A stretch of DNA of 64,000 nucleotides, from NCBI GenBank assembly GCA_958450365.1, contig CAUEEP010000742.1, forward strand, positions 698,001 through 762,000, given 5' to 3'. Below are positions 11,001-21,355 of this stretch, one piece after another (within the stretch, counting starts at the first letter, position 1; each line of letters begins with the position of its first letter). This DNA is from Mesorhabditis belari (taxonomy: Eukaryota > Nematoda > Chromadorea > Rhabditida > Rhabditidae). The notes beneath the pieces are model-generated. The model saw nothing but the letters and a program-made list of their open reading frames with translations, ran no database searches and was not told the origin of the DNA. Position numbers and translations under genes: made by a program.

Positions 11001-12323
11001 GTAAAAGTCACGAGCCTCGCATTATATACGACACTTTTTAAAGATACTCAGCCGTTTAGCTGATTTGGTGGCGAATTCCCTTCCAATGCAGAAAATGATA
11101 TTTTTTTTTGAAAAACCTGCGCAAAAAATTGGTTTTATATTTTTTTTTCGCGCAGGCGCACTTTTTAGAAAACGCATTACTCGAGCTATTACTTATGCGA
11201 GATTACTCGAGTAATTACTTACTCGCGAGGAACACACTCTAGTTTTTGAATAGATCTTTACATATCTAGAGTTTTTTTTTTTCTTACCTGTATCCAATAA
11301 CTTGTATCGATTGTAGAATTATATAACAAAATGAGACGATGATATCGAAAGTGGCTAATAGGACTGGATTCGCGTAGTTTTGTCGCCTCAACTTGCGCGA
11401 ATTCAAGAAAATATAGCAAACGATGATGTTGAAGAGAATGGCCAACTGAAATTTCGATTATGATTATGCCTTTCTTATTTCTTCTTGGGCAAAGTTGGCG
11501 CCAATGGCTCGCTGGCAGAGCGTCTACGCGATGAACAAACGGCCGAGGGTTCGATTCCCCTCGGTCCCCAAACTCTTGCCATTCATTTCTTTACTTTATC
11601 ACTATGATTAGACATAAATTATGATTGGATTATAATTAACTTTTAAAGAACGATTTGTGCCCAAATTTGTACGTGCAATTGCCCGAATACGTGAACCTCT
11701 CCAGTGGAAAACGCGAACGTTAGTGAGTTTCTATTGGGGGAGGTCCACGTTTTCCATGCAAGCTAAACCATGCCCTTTTTTTGCCAATGGCTTCGCACAG
11801 ACGGACAAACGGACAAACGGACAGACGCAATTAACGCCCGAATTTGTACGTACAATTTGTGCCCCGAATACGTAGACCTCCCAAGTGGAAAACACTCACT
11901 AACGTTCTCGTTTCCACGCAATCTAAACCCCGCCCCTTTTTGCCAATGGCTTCGCACAGACGGACAAACGGACAGATCTCTCTTCTCCTTTATATATAGT
12001 TGATTATGATTTTTGTTTACAAATTCAAGTCACAAATCTTTTGTTCACAAATTCGGGCACAAATCTTTCTTTAAAAACCCAATTCATTTTACTTTCTTCA
12101 GCTGATTTAAGTCTTTTTTTAAGGCCACTAACAATCAGCAAAGTTAAATAAGGATTAGTTTAATAAACTTTAATTATCTTATACTTAAATCTAGTCATGA
12201 TTTTTTGATTTCATTACACTCACCATTTGCAATCACCGCTCCAATCACTCCCACCAAAAATGAAGCGAAAATTGTTTGCGTGCTCGAGTGGCCGTAGATT
12301 ACACTCTCGTGTAAAGGTGTCAT
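5076..12323 (-). CDS. Rhodopsin-type G-protein-coupled receptor, orphan nematode type
   Basis: Predicted seven-transmembrane receptor at the plasma membrane; ligand unknown, probably a peptide or small transmitter. Exons (minus): 12323-12224, 11445-11288, 9867-9804, 9729-9647, 9580-9444, 8645-8582, 8490-8351, 7901-7712, 7407-7291, 7242-7147, 6475-6371, 5201-5076 (TGA stop at 5078-5076). TM1/TM2: LAILFNIIVCYIF, NPVLLATFDIIVSFCYIIL. TM3 ends FLLVIASIERLFAN, with ER in place of DRY. TM4: VTSGAVLFSIIFKGTLFL. TM5: TVLVPFISLIYCNARIVI. TM6: ATRTLLLVVGCYLISNLIS. TM7 end: LPIYCVADKRIRKAL, like NPxxY followed by a basic helix 8. A roughly 125-residue cytoplasmic tail follows. Two junctions do not agree in phase as modelled: exon 1 to 2, and exon 3 to 4 unless a donor 8 nt upstream is used. 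A missed micro-exon, a sequence error or decay are all possible. Several introns are swollen by transposons. Confidence 0.82.
5775..5860 (-). other. tRNA-like sequence (degenerate)
   Basis: Read on the minus strand there is an A-box-like stretch (TGCCAAGTTGAGCAACG) and a good B box/T arm (GTGGGTTCGACTCCCAT), but I cannot pair a proper acceptor stem or a 7-nt anticodon loop. It lies in the last intron of the receptor gene. It may be a tRNA pseudogene or tRNA-derived repeat. Confidence 0.45.
5978..6063. mobile_element. Compact TA-flanked MITE
   Basis: An 86-bp element with near-complementary ends (TACCGTATTTTCTGTAATAG and its reverse, ending ATTACAAAAAATGCGGTA), bounded by TA. Its core contains a GAGGGGGGTTG stretch and 'tagtagtgcacactac'. 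It is related to the expanded array at 4195-4475. Confidence 0.7.
6208..6283 (-). other. tRNA-like sequence (degenerate)
   Basis: On the minus strand: A-box-like TGGCGTAGTCGGAAGCGC, a GCTTGT/ACAAGC stem with a 9-nt loop instead of 5 bp plus 7 nt, and a perfect T arm CCGGGTTCGGCTCCCGG. The acceptor stem does not pair (5' GTCGCCG against 3' TTTCGCC). Best read as a tRNA pseudogene. Confidence 0.5.
6958..7000. repeat. Short hairpin with 20-nt arms
   Basis: AACCATGACTGGGTTTGTTT is followed after 3 nt by its reverse complement with one mismatch. It lies in a receptor intron. No target duplication is visible. Confidence 0.7.
7066..7120. repeat. Short tandem repeat, 11-bp unit
   Basis: About four to five copies of TTACTTAAAG-like units in the receptor intron just upstream of the exon at 7147-7242. 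Confidence 0.7.
7419..7685. mobile_element. TA-flanked foldback MITE, family B, filling an intron
   Basis: About 267 bp with ends TACCGTAAATACTGTAATAG and its approximate complement. The body includes CCTCGTACAGTCGCGT and two complementary 'tatcaaaaaatagctgaa' and 'ctattttttgata' arms. A very similar copy lies at 62935-63209. Here it occupies almost all of receptor intron 7408-7711, leaving only about 37 nt of other sequence. Confidence 0.85.
8955..9040 (-). other. tRNA-like sequence (degenerate, Ser/Leu type)
   Basis: On the minus strand: A box TGGCCGAGTGCTAGTCGG and B box TGGGTTCGAGTCTGCA, with an extended middle region. No convincing closed cloverleaf. It lies in a receptor intron (8646-9443). 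Confidence 0.45.
10137..10977. mobile_element. Middle element: interrupted MITE family A copy
   Basis: The sequence matches 2693-3142 ('taatattaaccaatttcta' through the right end AGTGGAACAAATGCGACC read on the minus strand). The left terminal repeat is missing or replaced by a T run. It is interrupted by the element at 10348-10807. Confidence 0.8.
10348..10807. mobile_element. Inner element: 460-bp MITE with 8-bp target duplication
   Basis: The ends are GGTTCTTTTCCAATAT and, on the other strand, GGTTCTTTTTCCAATACG. Subterminal GGGGGAGCGG/ATCGGGGGCGG and GGGGAGCAAA repeats are on both sides. It is flanked by AAAATTTG (10340-10347 and 10808-10815). The uninterrupted site is present in the family A copy at 2693-3142, confirming the insertion. 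No transposase is visible. Confidence 0.88.
11495..11572 (+). other. tRNA-like sequence (degenerate)
   Basis: D arm GCTCGCTGGCAGAGC pairs well. The T arm GAGGGTTCGATTCCCCTC pairs only with an 8-nt loop. The acceptor GGCGCCA does not match the 3' end, and the anticodon arm is weak. It lies in receptor intron 11446-12223. Confidence 0.5.
11650..11985. repeat. Imperfect direct duplication (about 165-bp unit)
   Basis: Two successive copies share 'gaatacgt', 'cctc..agtggaaaac', 'gcccctttttgccaatgg' and 'cttcgcacagacggacaa'. Each ends in tandem ACGGACAAACGGACAGA. Short open frames here follow the repeat and are not convincing genes. Confidence 0.7.
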
Positions 12324-12711
12324 TTATGAAGAAAACATCCATTCTATAAAATAAAGCAGGCATTTGATTTTTTGAGGATTTCAGCGATATTCAGCCGAAA
12401 GAAATTCTCAGATAATGTGACGAAACTCGGCAGGAGAAAAGAGAGAAATGAAGGCAAAGAAATGAGAAAGATCGTATTTTTGTTTTTCTCGGTTTTTCAC
12501 GACGTTCTGGGGATCACCTCTTCTCCGACCAAAATTGAGTTAACCTCTTTAAAACCCCTTTTGCCCTTTTTGAGTTTTGTGAAATTGAACAAATGGCCCA
12601 CTCAAGTGCCTGTCTCTTTTCCACTTCTTCAAACAAAATTTAATCTTCTTTCTCTGAAGTTCCGGTTTTGAGATGAACGAGTTGCGTAATAGTTTGATAG
12701 AAAGATTTGAT

Positions 12712-12835
12712 TTGATGGATTGATTGGATTTGATAGATTGATTTGATTTGATAGATTGATTTGATTTGATAGAAAGATTTAATTTGATAGATAGATTTGA
12801 TTTGAAGATTTGATTTGATAGATTTGATAGAAACG
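12712..12835. repeat. Simple repeat of TTTGAT / AGATTGA words
   Basis: Irregular tandem repetition of 'gatttgatagattgattt' upstream of the receptor gene. Confidence 0.8.
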
Positions 12836-13440
12836 GCTTCAGTGAATCAGTTTTTTATGAAAATTGTTGAGATTTGATGAATAATTGTTTAGAGTAATGC
12901 TGAGAAAGGAATTCAATCAATGGACAGAAAAGAAAAGAATTTCCTGAGAGATTGTAAAGAGATTCGAATAGCTAGATCTTCAAATATCAAATAAAAAGAT
13001 ATTCAGATAGGAATCGCAATTGTGCGATAGGTTTTAATCGATTTTCGGTTTTAATGCAATTGTGCGATAGGTTTTAAATAAAGTTTTTCTCTCACTTTCC
13101 AGAGAATCTCCTCGATCAGTTGTTTTGATGAAATTAAGAATCTAGAGTATTCAGTTATCGTATTCGATATCGTTTATCGTTATTCAGTTATTTAGTTTAT
13201 CGAAATTGTTTTTGATATGAAATAAAGCTATTTTATTAGTTAAGAGATCAATTTTCTTTCTTCTTTTCTTCTTATTTTCTTTCTTCTTTGAAAAATTCTT
13301 CTTTTAAGCTTTCCAATTCTTGGAATCTTTGGATTCTTCGATAATAATTACGTTGAATTACGAGTACGAGTACGAGAATTCTACGTATTCTATAAGTAGC
13401 TTTTAGTAGATTTTAGTGATCAATTTAAAGTACTTTATCA

Positions 13441-13707
13441 ACAATAGAAATAGAAATAGAAATAGAAGTAGAAATAGAAATAGAAGTAGAAATAGCAACA
13501 GCAACAGCAATAGCAATAGAAATAGCAATAGCAATAAGCAATAGCAATAGCAATAGAAATAGCAATAGAAATAGCCAATAGCAATAGAAATAGCAATAGC
13601 AATAGTAAGCAATAGCAATAGCAATACAACAGCAATAGCAATAGTAATAGCAATAAAGCAATAGCAATAGCTAATAGCAATAGCAATAGCAACAGAAATA
13701 GCACTAA
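13441..13707. repeat. Low-complexity hexanucleotide satellite (AATAGM)n
   Basis: The unit drifts from AATAGA on the left to AATAGC on the right, with scattered AACAGC. Leucine/isoleucine-rich open frames on the minus strand result from the repeat and are not genes. Confidence 0.9.
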
Positions 13708-14070
13708 GTAATACAAAATGGAATTTAAATATAGAAGAAATGAAAATAGTTCTCTGAATGTGGGGGTAGAATCAGAATTCTTTCAAAAATTCTCGAAATC
13801 TTTCTCCTTTCCTTGGTGATTAGGGGGGAAAAGAAATCGACTCGAAAATGAGTAATTGGCCTTTCCAATTGCAATTATTTGACTGTAGAAAGGAGTTGAG
13901 TAAATTTGAAATGTTTTTCGAATTTAGAAAATGATCAATAATTGGCTGTTGATTTATGGAAATAATTGCCGATTTTGAAAGGTTCATTTTTCGAGAAATC
14001 GGTTGCTAAATTTTATGAACTTGGAAATAACAGTTAATAAAATAAAATAAAATAATAAAATAAAATAAAG

Positions 14071-14940
14071 CCCACCGTAAATACTGTAATTGAACCCCAC
14101 CGTAGACATGGGAAAATTCCAACCGAAACCTAATTCCACCTTCGTTTTCTCAGCTGTCTCTTGGTCGATTGTTCTGAAATTTTGTTTACAAACAGAGAAT
14201 GCTAATTTCTATTTGTAAACAAAATTTCAGAACAATCTGACCAAGAGAGCGGAGAAAACCGAAGGTGGAATCAGGTTTCGGGTTGAACTTTCCCACGTCT
14301 ACCCCACCGCTCAATATTGGATCGGTGCATTGAAAACTGCCGCCTATTGTCATATGTGACAGTTTGATCACTCTCTCCAAAAGAAACCCATTTTGGTGTC
14401 CATGGAAAAGTTGTAGAGAATCAAAAATCAAGCTTATATCCAAATTATCAGAACGATTCAAAAACTGGTTTTGGAAGAAATGCCAAATTTACGAATTTTC
14501 ACAAACTTGCATTTTAAGCGAAACTACTAAGTGTATCTTTTTGGAAATTTGGCTCATAAGCCCAATTTTTGATTCTCTACAACTTTTCCATTGACACCAA
14601 AATGGGTTTCTTTTGAAGAAAGTGCTCAAACGTCCTCCAGGGACATCTCCAGTCCTCCATTTTTGGAGTCTCACACTTGTCTCACACACAAAACCAAAAT
14701 CCTACCACGAAAGGGGAATCCTCAAATTGCCTGTAAATGGGCAGAAGTCGTCAATAATAATGGAAATTATTTCGAATGAATTGATGGTTTTATGTTGAAT
14801 AAATTTTAGTTCAAAGTCCGGCAGTTTCCAATTCACCAACCCAATAGTATAATAATACCGCTCCTAATATTACCCCACCCTAGATGGGGGATAGTACCCA
14901 ATGGTGCTATTTTTAGTACCACCACAGTATTTACGGTATC
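14071..14940. mobile_element. Compound foldback element with two inner palindromes
   Basis: The outer ends ACCGTAAATACTGTAATTG and CAGTATTTACGGTATC are complementary. Inside lie a long inverted repeat at 14095-14309 (arms begin CCCCACCGTAGACATGGG) and another at 14379-14614 (arms begin AGAAACCCATTTTGGTGTC). The end sequence is shared with MITE family B. A weak relative of the first palindrome appears near 52737-52860. Confidence 0.75.
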
Positions 14941-16221
14941 TTTTAAAGAGTTTATTTTAAAGAATTCACTTTTCCTATTTTCTCATTTCAAATCGAATGA
15001 ATTTTGTGAAATTGTGAAAGTTCAAAAAAAATGAAAGGAGCTTTAAAGGAGCGAAGGACTTTAGTATATAAGAGAAAGGAGCTTTAAAGGAACTAGTTTT
15101 TTAATCCAACAGGGAACTAGAAAGGAACTAAATAGGAAAGCTAAAAGCTAAACAAAAATGCTTTTCAAAAAAATATTTTTCAAACAAATTTTTGTTTGAT
15201 TTCTTTTGTCTATTAGATAAAATTTGGATTTTATAACATAAATAAACTCAATGTTTTGTTCTTTTCATTCAATGGAAACAGTGAAATGCCGCGCAAATGC
15301 AAATCCAATCACAAAAACCCCCTAAAAGTGCTTTGTCTTTTAATTGAGCTTTAGCTAAAGCTCCCCTAGAGCTCCCTAGAACTTTCCCTCATTCAATGAT
15401 TCGTTCAATTGATCCTAGGAGATTCGTCGACTCAACTTTGAACTCTCGAATTCTTTACACCCCTCAACTATCATCCCATTTTCTAAAACAGATCAGATGA
15501 CCCATTGAAAAGCCATCTACATGAAAAGCCATCTATTTGTAATTAAGATCAGAAACGGATTTGACATTGAAAACTCATTAGGACAGCTTCAGGATGAAAA
15601 TCTAAAAAGGAAAAGAAAAAAATTAGCGATTGTTTGAAAAAAAAAATGATATCAGAGCTGAGAAATAAGTTGAAAAAGAAAAAAAAATCTCTGAACAGCT
15701 ATAGCTTTAGGGAAAACTGGGATTTTGAAATCCGGCAACCATCAGCTGGATTGGACAAAGGATCGGATAACATTCAGATATGAGATAAACAAATAGATCA
15801 AAATGGGTAACACACATGTTTTCCTCTTTCATAGATTTCATATTCAATCCGGGATATCAAAAGAGAACGCGGGTGGGCTTGTTTTTTTTGGCTCGAACAA
15901 GAAAAAAAGAGTTTTTTGTTGGAGAATTCGAGAATCGATCAGAGCCTAGTAGTTATTCCAAAGTTTTTGTAGTTATTCCAAAGTAGTTATTCCAAAGTAG
16001 TTATTCCAAAGTTCTTTCAAAGCTAAAACTTTTTCGGCTAGGCTTGGCCGGGCTACAACTTCCTGAAATCACTATCAGAATGATTTTTGATTAAACCACA
16101 CAGTCCTAGGGAAATCAAAGGACAAAGCCTTCAAGTTAGAGTGCATTTTTCTCTCGTTTTGGCTGCTGTTTTAAGTAAAAGAACAATGGTTTAAGAGGAT
16201 GCAGAATTTGTAGCATAAATA

Positions 16222-17074
16222 TAGGATGTCCAAAAAAAGAGGCCTTTACAAGCAGGTTTTTTTGAAAAATTTTAAGTGGCTAGTGGAGCTTTAAGCGGCT
16301 TTAAGGCATTCCGGTTGCCAAAACTGTTTTTGGTATTTGTCGGTTGTACATCCACAAAGACTCATCTCGGTTAAGCATCCCCCATCCGAGTCTTCTCGGT
16401 TATCGGTTTTCGTTCTGATGAATGACTGATCGACTGATCACTTCAGGCACTCTACTTCACTGAACATTCACTGAACTTCACTGAGGCTGTCACAATTTAT
16501 CAGCTCCTTGCTTAACCGAGTTGAGTCTCTGTGGATGTATAACCGACGAGTACCCTGTTTTTTCTGTGTTTCATTTTTTTTTTTGACTTTTTGCTTAATC
16601 ACCACCATGAGATTTTTGCCATAAAATTAAAACTTTCTATTGGCTTCGTGGTGCATAATAAATACTATTAGGATAACTACAAATTTAAGCCATTCATTTT
16701 ATTGATCAGCGTTTCCATGGAAAACGGGACAATTCTTTTTTTAAAAAAAAAGGCGATTTGAAAATCTATTATTTATGAAAGATATGTAGATGAATAAAGT
16801 TTTTGGCTAAAAACAAATCTTATTTTATTTATTAACTCTAACACCACAATGCAATTTAATTTTATGACAAAAATCTCATGGTGGTGGTGGCCATGGTGGC
16901 AAAAAAAAATTTCACCAATAGCGGGGGAGGTCATCTAATCGAAAAATTCTCACAAAAAGTCAAAAAATTAAGACACAGAAAAAACAACAACAGGAATGCC
17001 ACCTCTAGCCATTTAAAGTTTTTCAAAATTTTTTTTTATTTATAAACGCCTCCTTTTTTGGCACATCCTGTAGA
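16222..17074. mobile_element. Outer foldback element containing a nested MITE
   Basis: The left end AGGATGTCCAAAAAAAGAGG and the right end (other strand AGGATGTGCCAAAAAAGGAG) are complementary. Inner complementary arms are centred on CACCATGAGATTTTTG (about 16603 and 16873). The left arm is interrupted by the MITE at 16331-16554. Confidence 0.75.
16331..16554. mobile_element. MITE family C with 8-bp target duplication
   Basis: The terminal inverted repeats of about 45 bp begin GGTATTTGTCGGTTGTACAT and GGTACTCGTCGGTTATACAT. It is flanked by CTGTTTTT on both sides (16323-16330 and 16555-16562). A second copy in opposite orientation is at 61067-61275. Confidence 0.87.
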
Positions 17075-17257
17075 GTCAAAAATTGATCTCAAAAATTTGG
17101 GCATAGTCAAATTTAGTTCCTTATCTCTACAAATTTGGTTCCTTATCTCACTAAATCTAGTTCCTTATCTCGCTAAATTTTGTTCCTTACCTCTCTAAAT
17201 TGGTTGCTAATCCCTACAAATTTGATTTCTTCTCTCTCTATAGTTGGTTCCTTATCA

Positions 17258-17430
17258 GCGCAAATGGGAAAGCTGGCTCAATCGCTGACTGATTCCCCCG
17301 GTTCGAAAGTTCCGAAGTTCGAAGGGCACCCTACCCAGGGCCGTTTGCCAGATAGAGAGTGATTGTGAGCGCGCACAAAGAACTCTTCGCCAGTCATCTG
17401 GGGATTCTTCTTTTTCAAGTAGAACTACGG
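17258..17430. repeat. Dispersed repeat family D, copy 1
   Basis: Shares 'gcaaatggcaaagctggc', 'ccgtttgccagatagag', 'gtgagcgcgcacaaag' and 'catctggggattcttc' with 18465-18630. Inverted relatives are at 47078-47135 and 47200-47365. It has no terminal repeats. It could be a fragment of a longer retroelement. Confidence 0.7.
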
Positions 17431-18159
17431 TCTGTGAATGTTCTTCGCGAAAACAAACTACTGTATCTCTTGATTTATCAACTAAAAAATGAGCTTGCTT
17501 AAAAGTCGACAGCTCGCAAAAACAGTTTGTATGTTTTACAATCGAAAGTACAGATTAAAATTTCCGAAAGTCTTGAAAATTATGGCAAAAACCCAGTGAA
17601 CCCATTGATCCATTTCTCCATAAAACCCTCGAAACCAGGCAATAAAAGTAAAGTAATTAGTCAAATGGACAAAAAGTCATCGAAAGAAATCTGGAAAGAA
17701 CATAATTTCTTGAATTTTCTCTATTTCCCTCTAAATCGGGGCCAATTCCTGAGCGCCGATTTTCGCATTTGTCTCCGTCTACGAAAGAAAAAAAAACCCG
17801 AAAATGCCCGCGCAATGGAAACCATTCATTTTTCCATCCAAAGGCAATTTGATGCGAGAAAAATAGATGAAAAACTCGACACTATTCAAAAATTTGAATG
17901 ATTACGGTAGCTTTTTCAGTCATTTGGATAGGCGATAGCTTTTTTTCGCTTGTTTTTAACAGGGTTTCTTTTCCAATAAGAACTGCCAGAGAAGAATCCA
18001 CTAGGGCTTCAAGATCAAGATTATCTAACTGACAGAATTTGGAATCGATTCCCCAGAGTTTTTAAGAGAGTCGAATAGTCTCGAAACCTTTATCAAGATC
18101 AAGATCATCTGTCGATGATGTTGATCTTGAAGCTCCAGTGGATTCTTGATGTTTTCTGT

Positions 18160-18320
18160 GCTTTACCCATATATTACATATATTATACCGTGTTGCTTGT
18201 TATCGCTTATGCTTTTCGCGTTATGTGTATTAATCTTAAATCTAGCGCGCTTGATTTCATATTCCTGAATATGAATAAAGGTCCTGAATAAAGTATCTAT
18301 ATATATATATATATAGAAGC
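18160..18320. repeat. Repeat ending in (TA)n, inverted relative of 59664-59780
   Basis: The stretch 'ttatgtgtattaatctta' to 'aagtatctatatatatat' is the reverse complement of sequence between the mariner and the retrotransposon fragment near 59.7 kb. A shorter copy is at 18640-18720. It is probably the untranslated part of a retroelement. Confidence 0.65.
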
Positions 18321-18464
18321 ACAAAGAACACGCGGATTTTATGTGTTTATCTGAAAAAAAAAACCCCCATAAAGGAATCAAAGTTGGCCATTTTATTTAT
18401 TTATTTATTTATATTTATTTTATTTGTTAAAAATTATTGATTAAAACTGATCTCAAAAATTTGG

Positions 18465-18720
18465 GCATAGTGACAGTGCAAATGGCAAAGCTGGCTCAAT
18501 CGCTGATTGCTCTTTCCCCGAGGCACCCTACCTAGGGCCGTTTGCCAGATAGAGAGCCATTGTGAGCGCGCACAAAGAATTCCTCGCCAGACATCTGGGG
18601 ATTCTTCTTTTTCGAGTAGAACTATGGTATGTGAATTGATGTGTATTAATCTTAAATCTAGCGCACTTTATTTCAGATTCTGAATAAAGGTATCTATATA
18701 TATATATATATAGAAGCACT
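18465..18720. repeat. Dispersed repeat family D, copy 2, plus (TA)n repeat
   Basis: The left part (18465-18630) matches 17258-17430. The right part (18640-18720) matches 18225-18315. The two modules are therefore adjacent here and also near each other in copy 1. Confidence 0.65.
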
Positions 18721-19288
18721 AAAGGACACGGGATTTTATGTGTTTATCTGAAAAAAAACCCCATAAAGGAATCAAAGTTGGCCATTTTATCGGTTAAAAA
18801 AGACAAAAATGCTTATCATTTTGACGAAAATGTCAATAAATCAATTAGGCTTTCGATTTTCGGATGAAAACTCAATCAATTCAACAAATTAGCGAACTAG
18901 AAAGTTTTATTTTCGTAAAAATTAAGAATATCTTTGGTGACATGAATTAAAATGGGAAAATGAATGCTCATGGAATCCACTACATAAAGTAATTTCGCAA
19001 ATCGAAGAACTAAGTTTTGTAAATTTGCGAAGAAAACTTTGAAATCCCAAAAATGAAAAAAGATCCATTAAAACGTGGAAATCACGATTTGCTCATATGA
19101 AAAAGAAGAAGAGAAAGAATAAAATCACGTCTTTCATTCGAATTTCCTCATTTTTTCTCATATTTTTCTTTTTTGATTCATCCTCCACTAATCCCTCTTT
19201 TGGATTTCAAAAAAAAGAAATTGTTCAATTTGTTCAATATCAAAAAATATTCAAATTTACTTCCTTGAAATCATTTCTGTACTTATAG

Positions 19289-19963
19289 GAGAGTGGGGCA
19301 AATGCAACCTTTTTTTTTCGCGCACCCGGACATTTGCGCACCTTGCCCATTAGAGCACCTTTTTTCGCGTTTCAAAAAAGCTCTAAAAAGCTAATATTAA
19401 CCAAATTCTATTCCAAATGTTGTTTTTCTAGGTAATTTGAGGGCGTAGAATCGAAATTTTGGCATAACAGAGCGTGTGGAACCAATTTGAAATACAAAAC
19501 GGCTAGGTCAAATTACAGAAAATTTTGATTGATGATTTTTCTCTTTGTATAACTCCGTCCGTTCGCTTCCACAAGCTCTGATATGCCAAAATTTCGATTC
19601 TACGCCCTAAAATTACCTAGAAAAAGAACTTTTGGAATAGAAATTGGTTAATATTAGCTTTTAGAGGCTTTTTTAAAATGCGAAAAAAGGTGCGCTAATC
19701 GGCAAGATGCGGAAAAAAAGGTGCGCTAATCGGCAAGGTGCGGAAAAAAAGGTGCGCAAATGTCCGGGTGCGCAAAAAAAAGGTCGCATTTGTCCCACTC
19801 CCCAAATTATTGCAAAAAAATGACGCAAAAATGACGAGCCTCGCATTATATACGACACTTTTTAAAGATACTCAGCCGTTTAACTGATTTGGTGGTGAAT
19901 TCCCTTCCAGAAAAGAAAATGCAGAAAATGATATTTTTTTATCATCGCATTTGTCCCACTCCC
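19289..19963. mobile_element. MITE family A, longest copy, 8-bp target duplication
   Basis: The ends are GAGAGTGGGGCAAATGCAAC and, on the other strand, GGGAGTGGGACAAATGCGAT, flanked by ACTTATAG (19281-19288 and 19964-19971). A second, internal right end lies near 19803, followed by the same 140-bp segment seen at 9984-10130 and 10978-11117. That segment is therefore part of a longer family member. Confidence 0.87.
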
Positions 19964-20776
19964 ACTTATAGCATAAAAATCTAGAAAGAAACAATATTAA
20001 ATCTAAAAAACAATCAAATTTAAATCAGAAATCTAAAAATATCTCTAAAAATTACGGGAAATCCCATTGAAAATTTGAGATGAGATACTCTTTTTTTTTT
20101 TTCTAAACAACTTTTCCAAGCTAAACAACGCCCCAGGGAGCTGTAAGCCATCAAAAACTTAGTAACATTTAAAAAATTCTATAAATTGTTGCATTAAATT
20201 ATTTATAGTATGAAAAAAAAAGCATTGAAATTTGAAATCAAATTTAAAATCAAATTCGAAATGAAAGCTAAAAACACCAAGTTGTCATTTTTTGTCGATT
20301 TGGAATCCCTGAAATTGTTTTTTTTTTGGATCCAACTGTGTAAATTTTTAGAGAAAATCTTTTGAATGAAATTTTTAGTTTTTAGCTTTTATTTCTTTTA
20401 AAGTTTCAACAATTAAAAGAACTTTTCTTCTAGTTCAAAAAGCTGAAAAGTGAATTTAAATCTCTGTTTTCTAATAGCTGACCCTTTCAAAACTACCGTA
20501 ATTCAAGAATATATAAAAAAAATCTGGAAAGAACATAATTTCTTGAATTTTCTCTATTTCCCTCTAAATCGGGGCCAATTCCTGAGCGCCGATTTCCTGA
20601 GCTTTCTAAAACCGATTTCCTGAGTTTTCTAAAACCTGCCCCTTCAAAACTATCGTAATTCTGTCTCTATTTTTATCAAATCAAATTTCTTTTTTAGTCT
20701 ATTTCAGTGAGCATTCAAGGATATACAAAAAAATGAATAGATTCGATAAAAATAGACAAAAGTACGATAATTTTAA

Positions 20777-21355
20777 TGGGGTGGCTAGTTTGCGCGGGGG
20801 GTGGGACAAATGCGACCTTTTTTTGCGCACCTGGACATTTGCGCACCTTTTTTGCTGGAAAAGGCCTTAGGAAAGGTCGTAGAGCTTCAAAAGTGTTTTC
20901 ATAGGAGGGAATCGTATGCGTAGATTCCGAATTTCGACAAATCAGATCTCGCTGACACCTCAAATTTGGGCTAAAAGGCAAAAACTACGCAACTTAACGC
21001 TTTTCCGTTTGCGCCAAATTTTTTTTGCGCAACTGGATCATTTCGGCAACTCGCCATAACTTTTTTCTAAGTCGGTCAATCTTTATGATTTTGGTGTCAT
21101 TTTGTTACACTTGTTGATATCTACAAAATCATAAAGATTGACCGACTTAGAAGAATTATGGCGAAGTTCCCAATGCCCGTTGCGCAAAAAATTGGCGCAA
21201 AGTAGCCTACCCTATATGGTGCTTTGTCTTACTACTAGGAGTGTGTTCCTCCCAATAACAATGACGTCGCCACGCGTCATACATTCGAAAAAAGAAATTG
21301 TTCAATAGCAGAAAGCGAGTTGCGCAAAAAAATTTGGCCCAAACTAGCCACTCCC
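20777..21355. mobile_element. Foldback element, family E, 8-bp target duplication
   Basis: The ends GGGGTGGCTAGTTTGCGC and (other strand) GGGAGTGGCTAGTTTGGG are flanked by AATTTTAA (20769-20776 and 21356-21363). It contains a family A-like word (GTGGGACAAATGCGACC) near its left end and an inner perfect inverted repeat (AAGTCGGTCAATCTTTATGA near 21070 and its complement near 21133). Confidence 0.83.

Larger units (their letters stand above)
9925..11237. mobile_element. Outer element of a three-level transposon nest
   Basis: The ends carry complementary GTGTTTTCCTCGCGAGTAA (left) and GTGTGTTCCTCGCGAGTAA (right, other strand). A 140-bp internal segment ('aaattattgcaaaaaaatg' to 'gaaaatgatattttttttt') occurs on both sides of the middle element (9984-10130 and 10978-11117) and again at 19804-19945. 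It lies in receptor intron 9868-11287 and explains that intron's 1.4-kb length. Confidence 0.7.

Noticed and set aside
13403..13716. Hydrophobic leucine/isoleucine-rich peptides
   Set aside because: Result of the AATAGC/AATAGA satellite.
17527..17901. 124-codon open frame as a gene
   Set aside because: Part of it (17690-17770) is repeated at 20520-20590, no family resemblance, and no splice structure.
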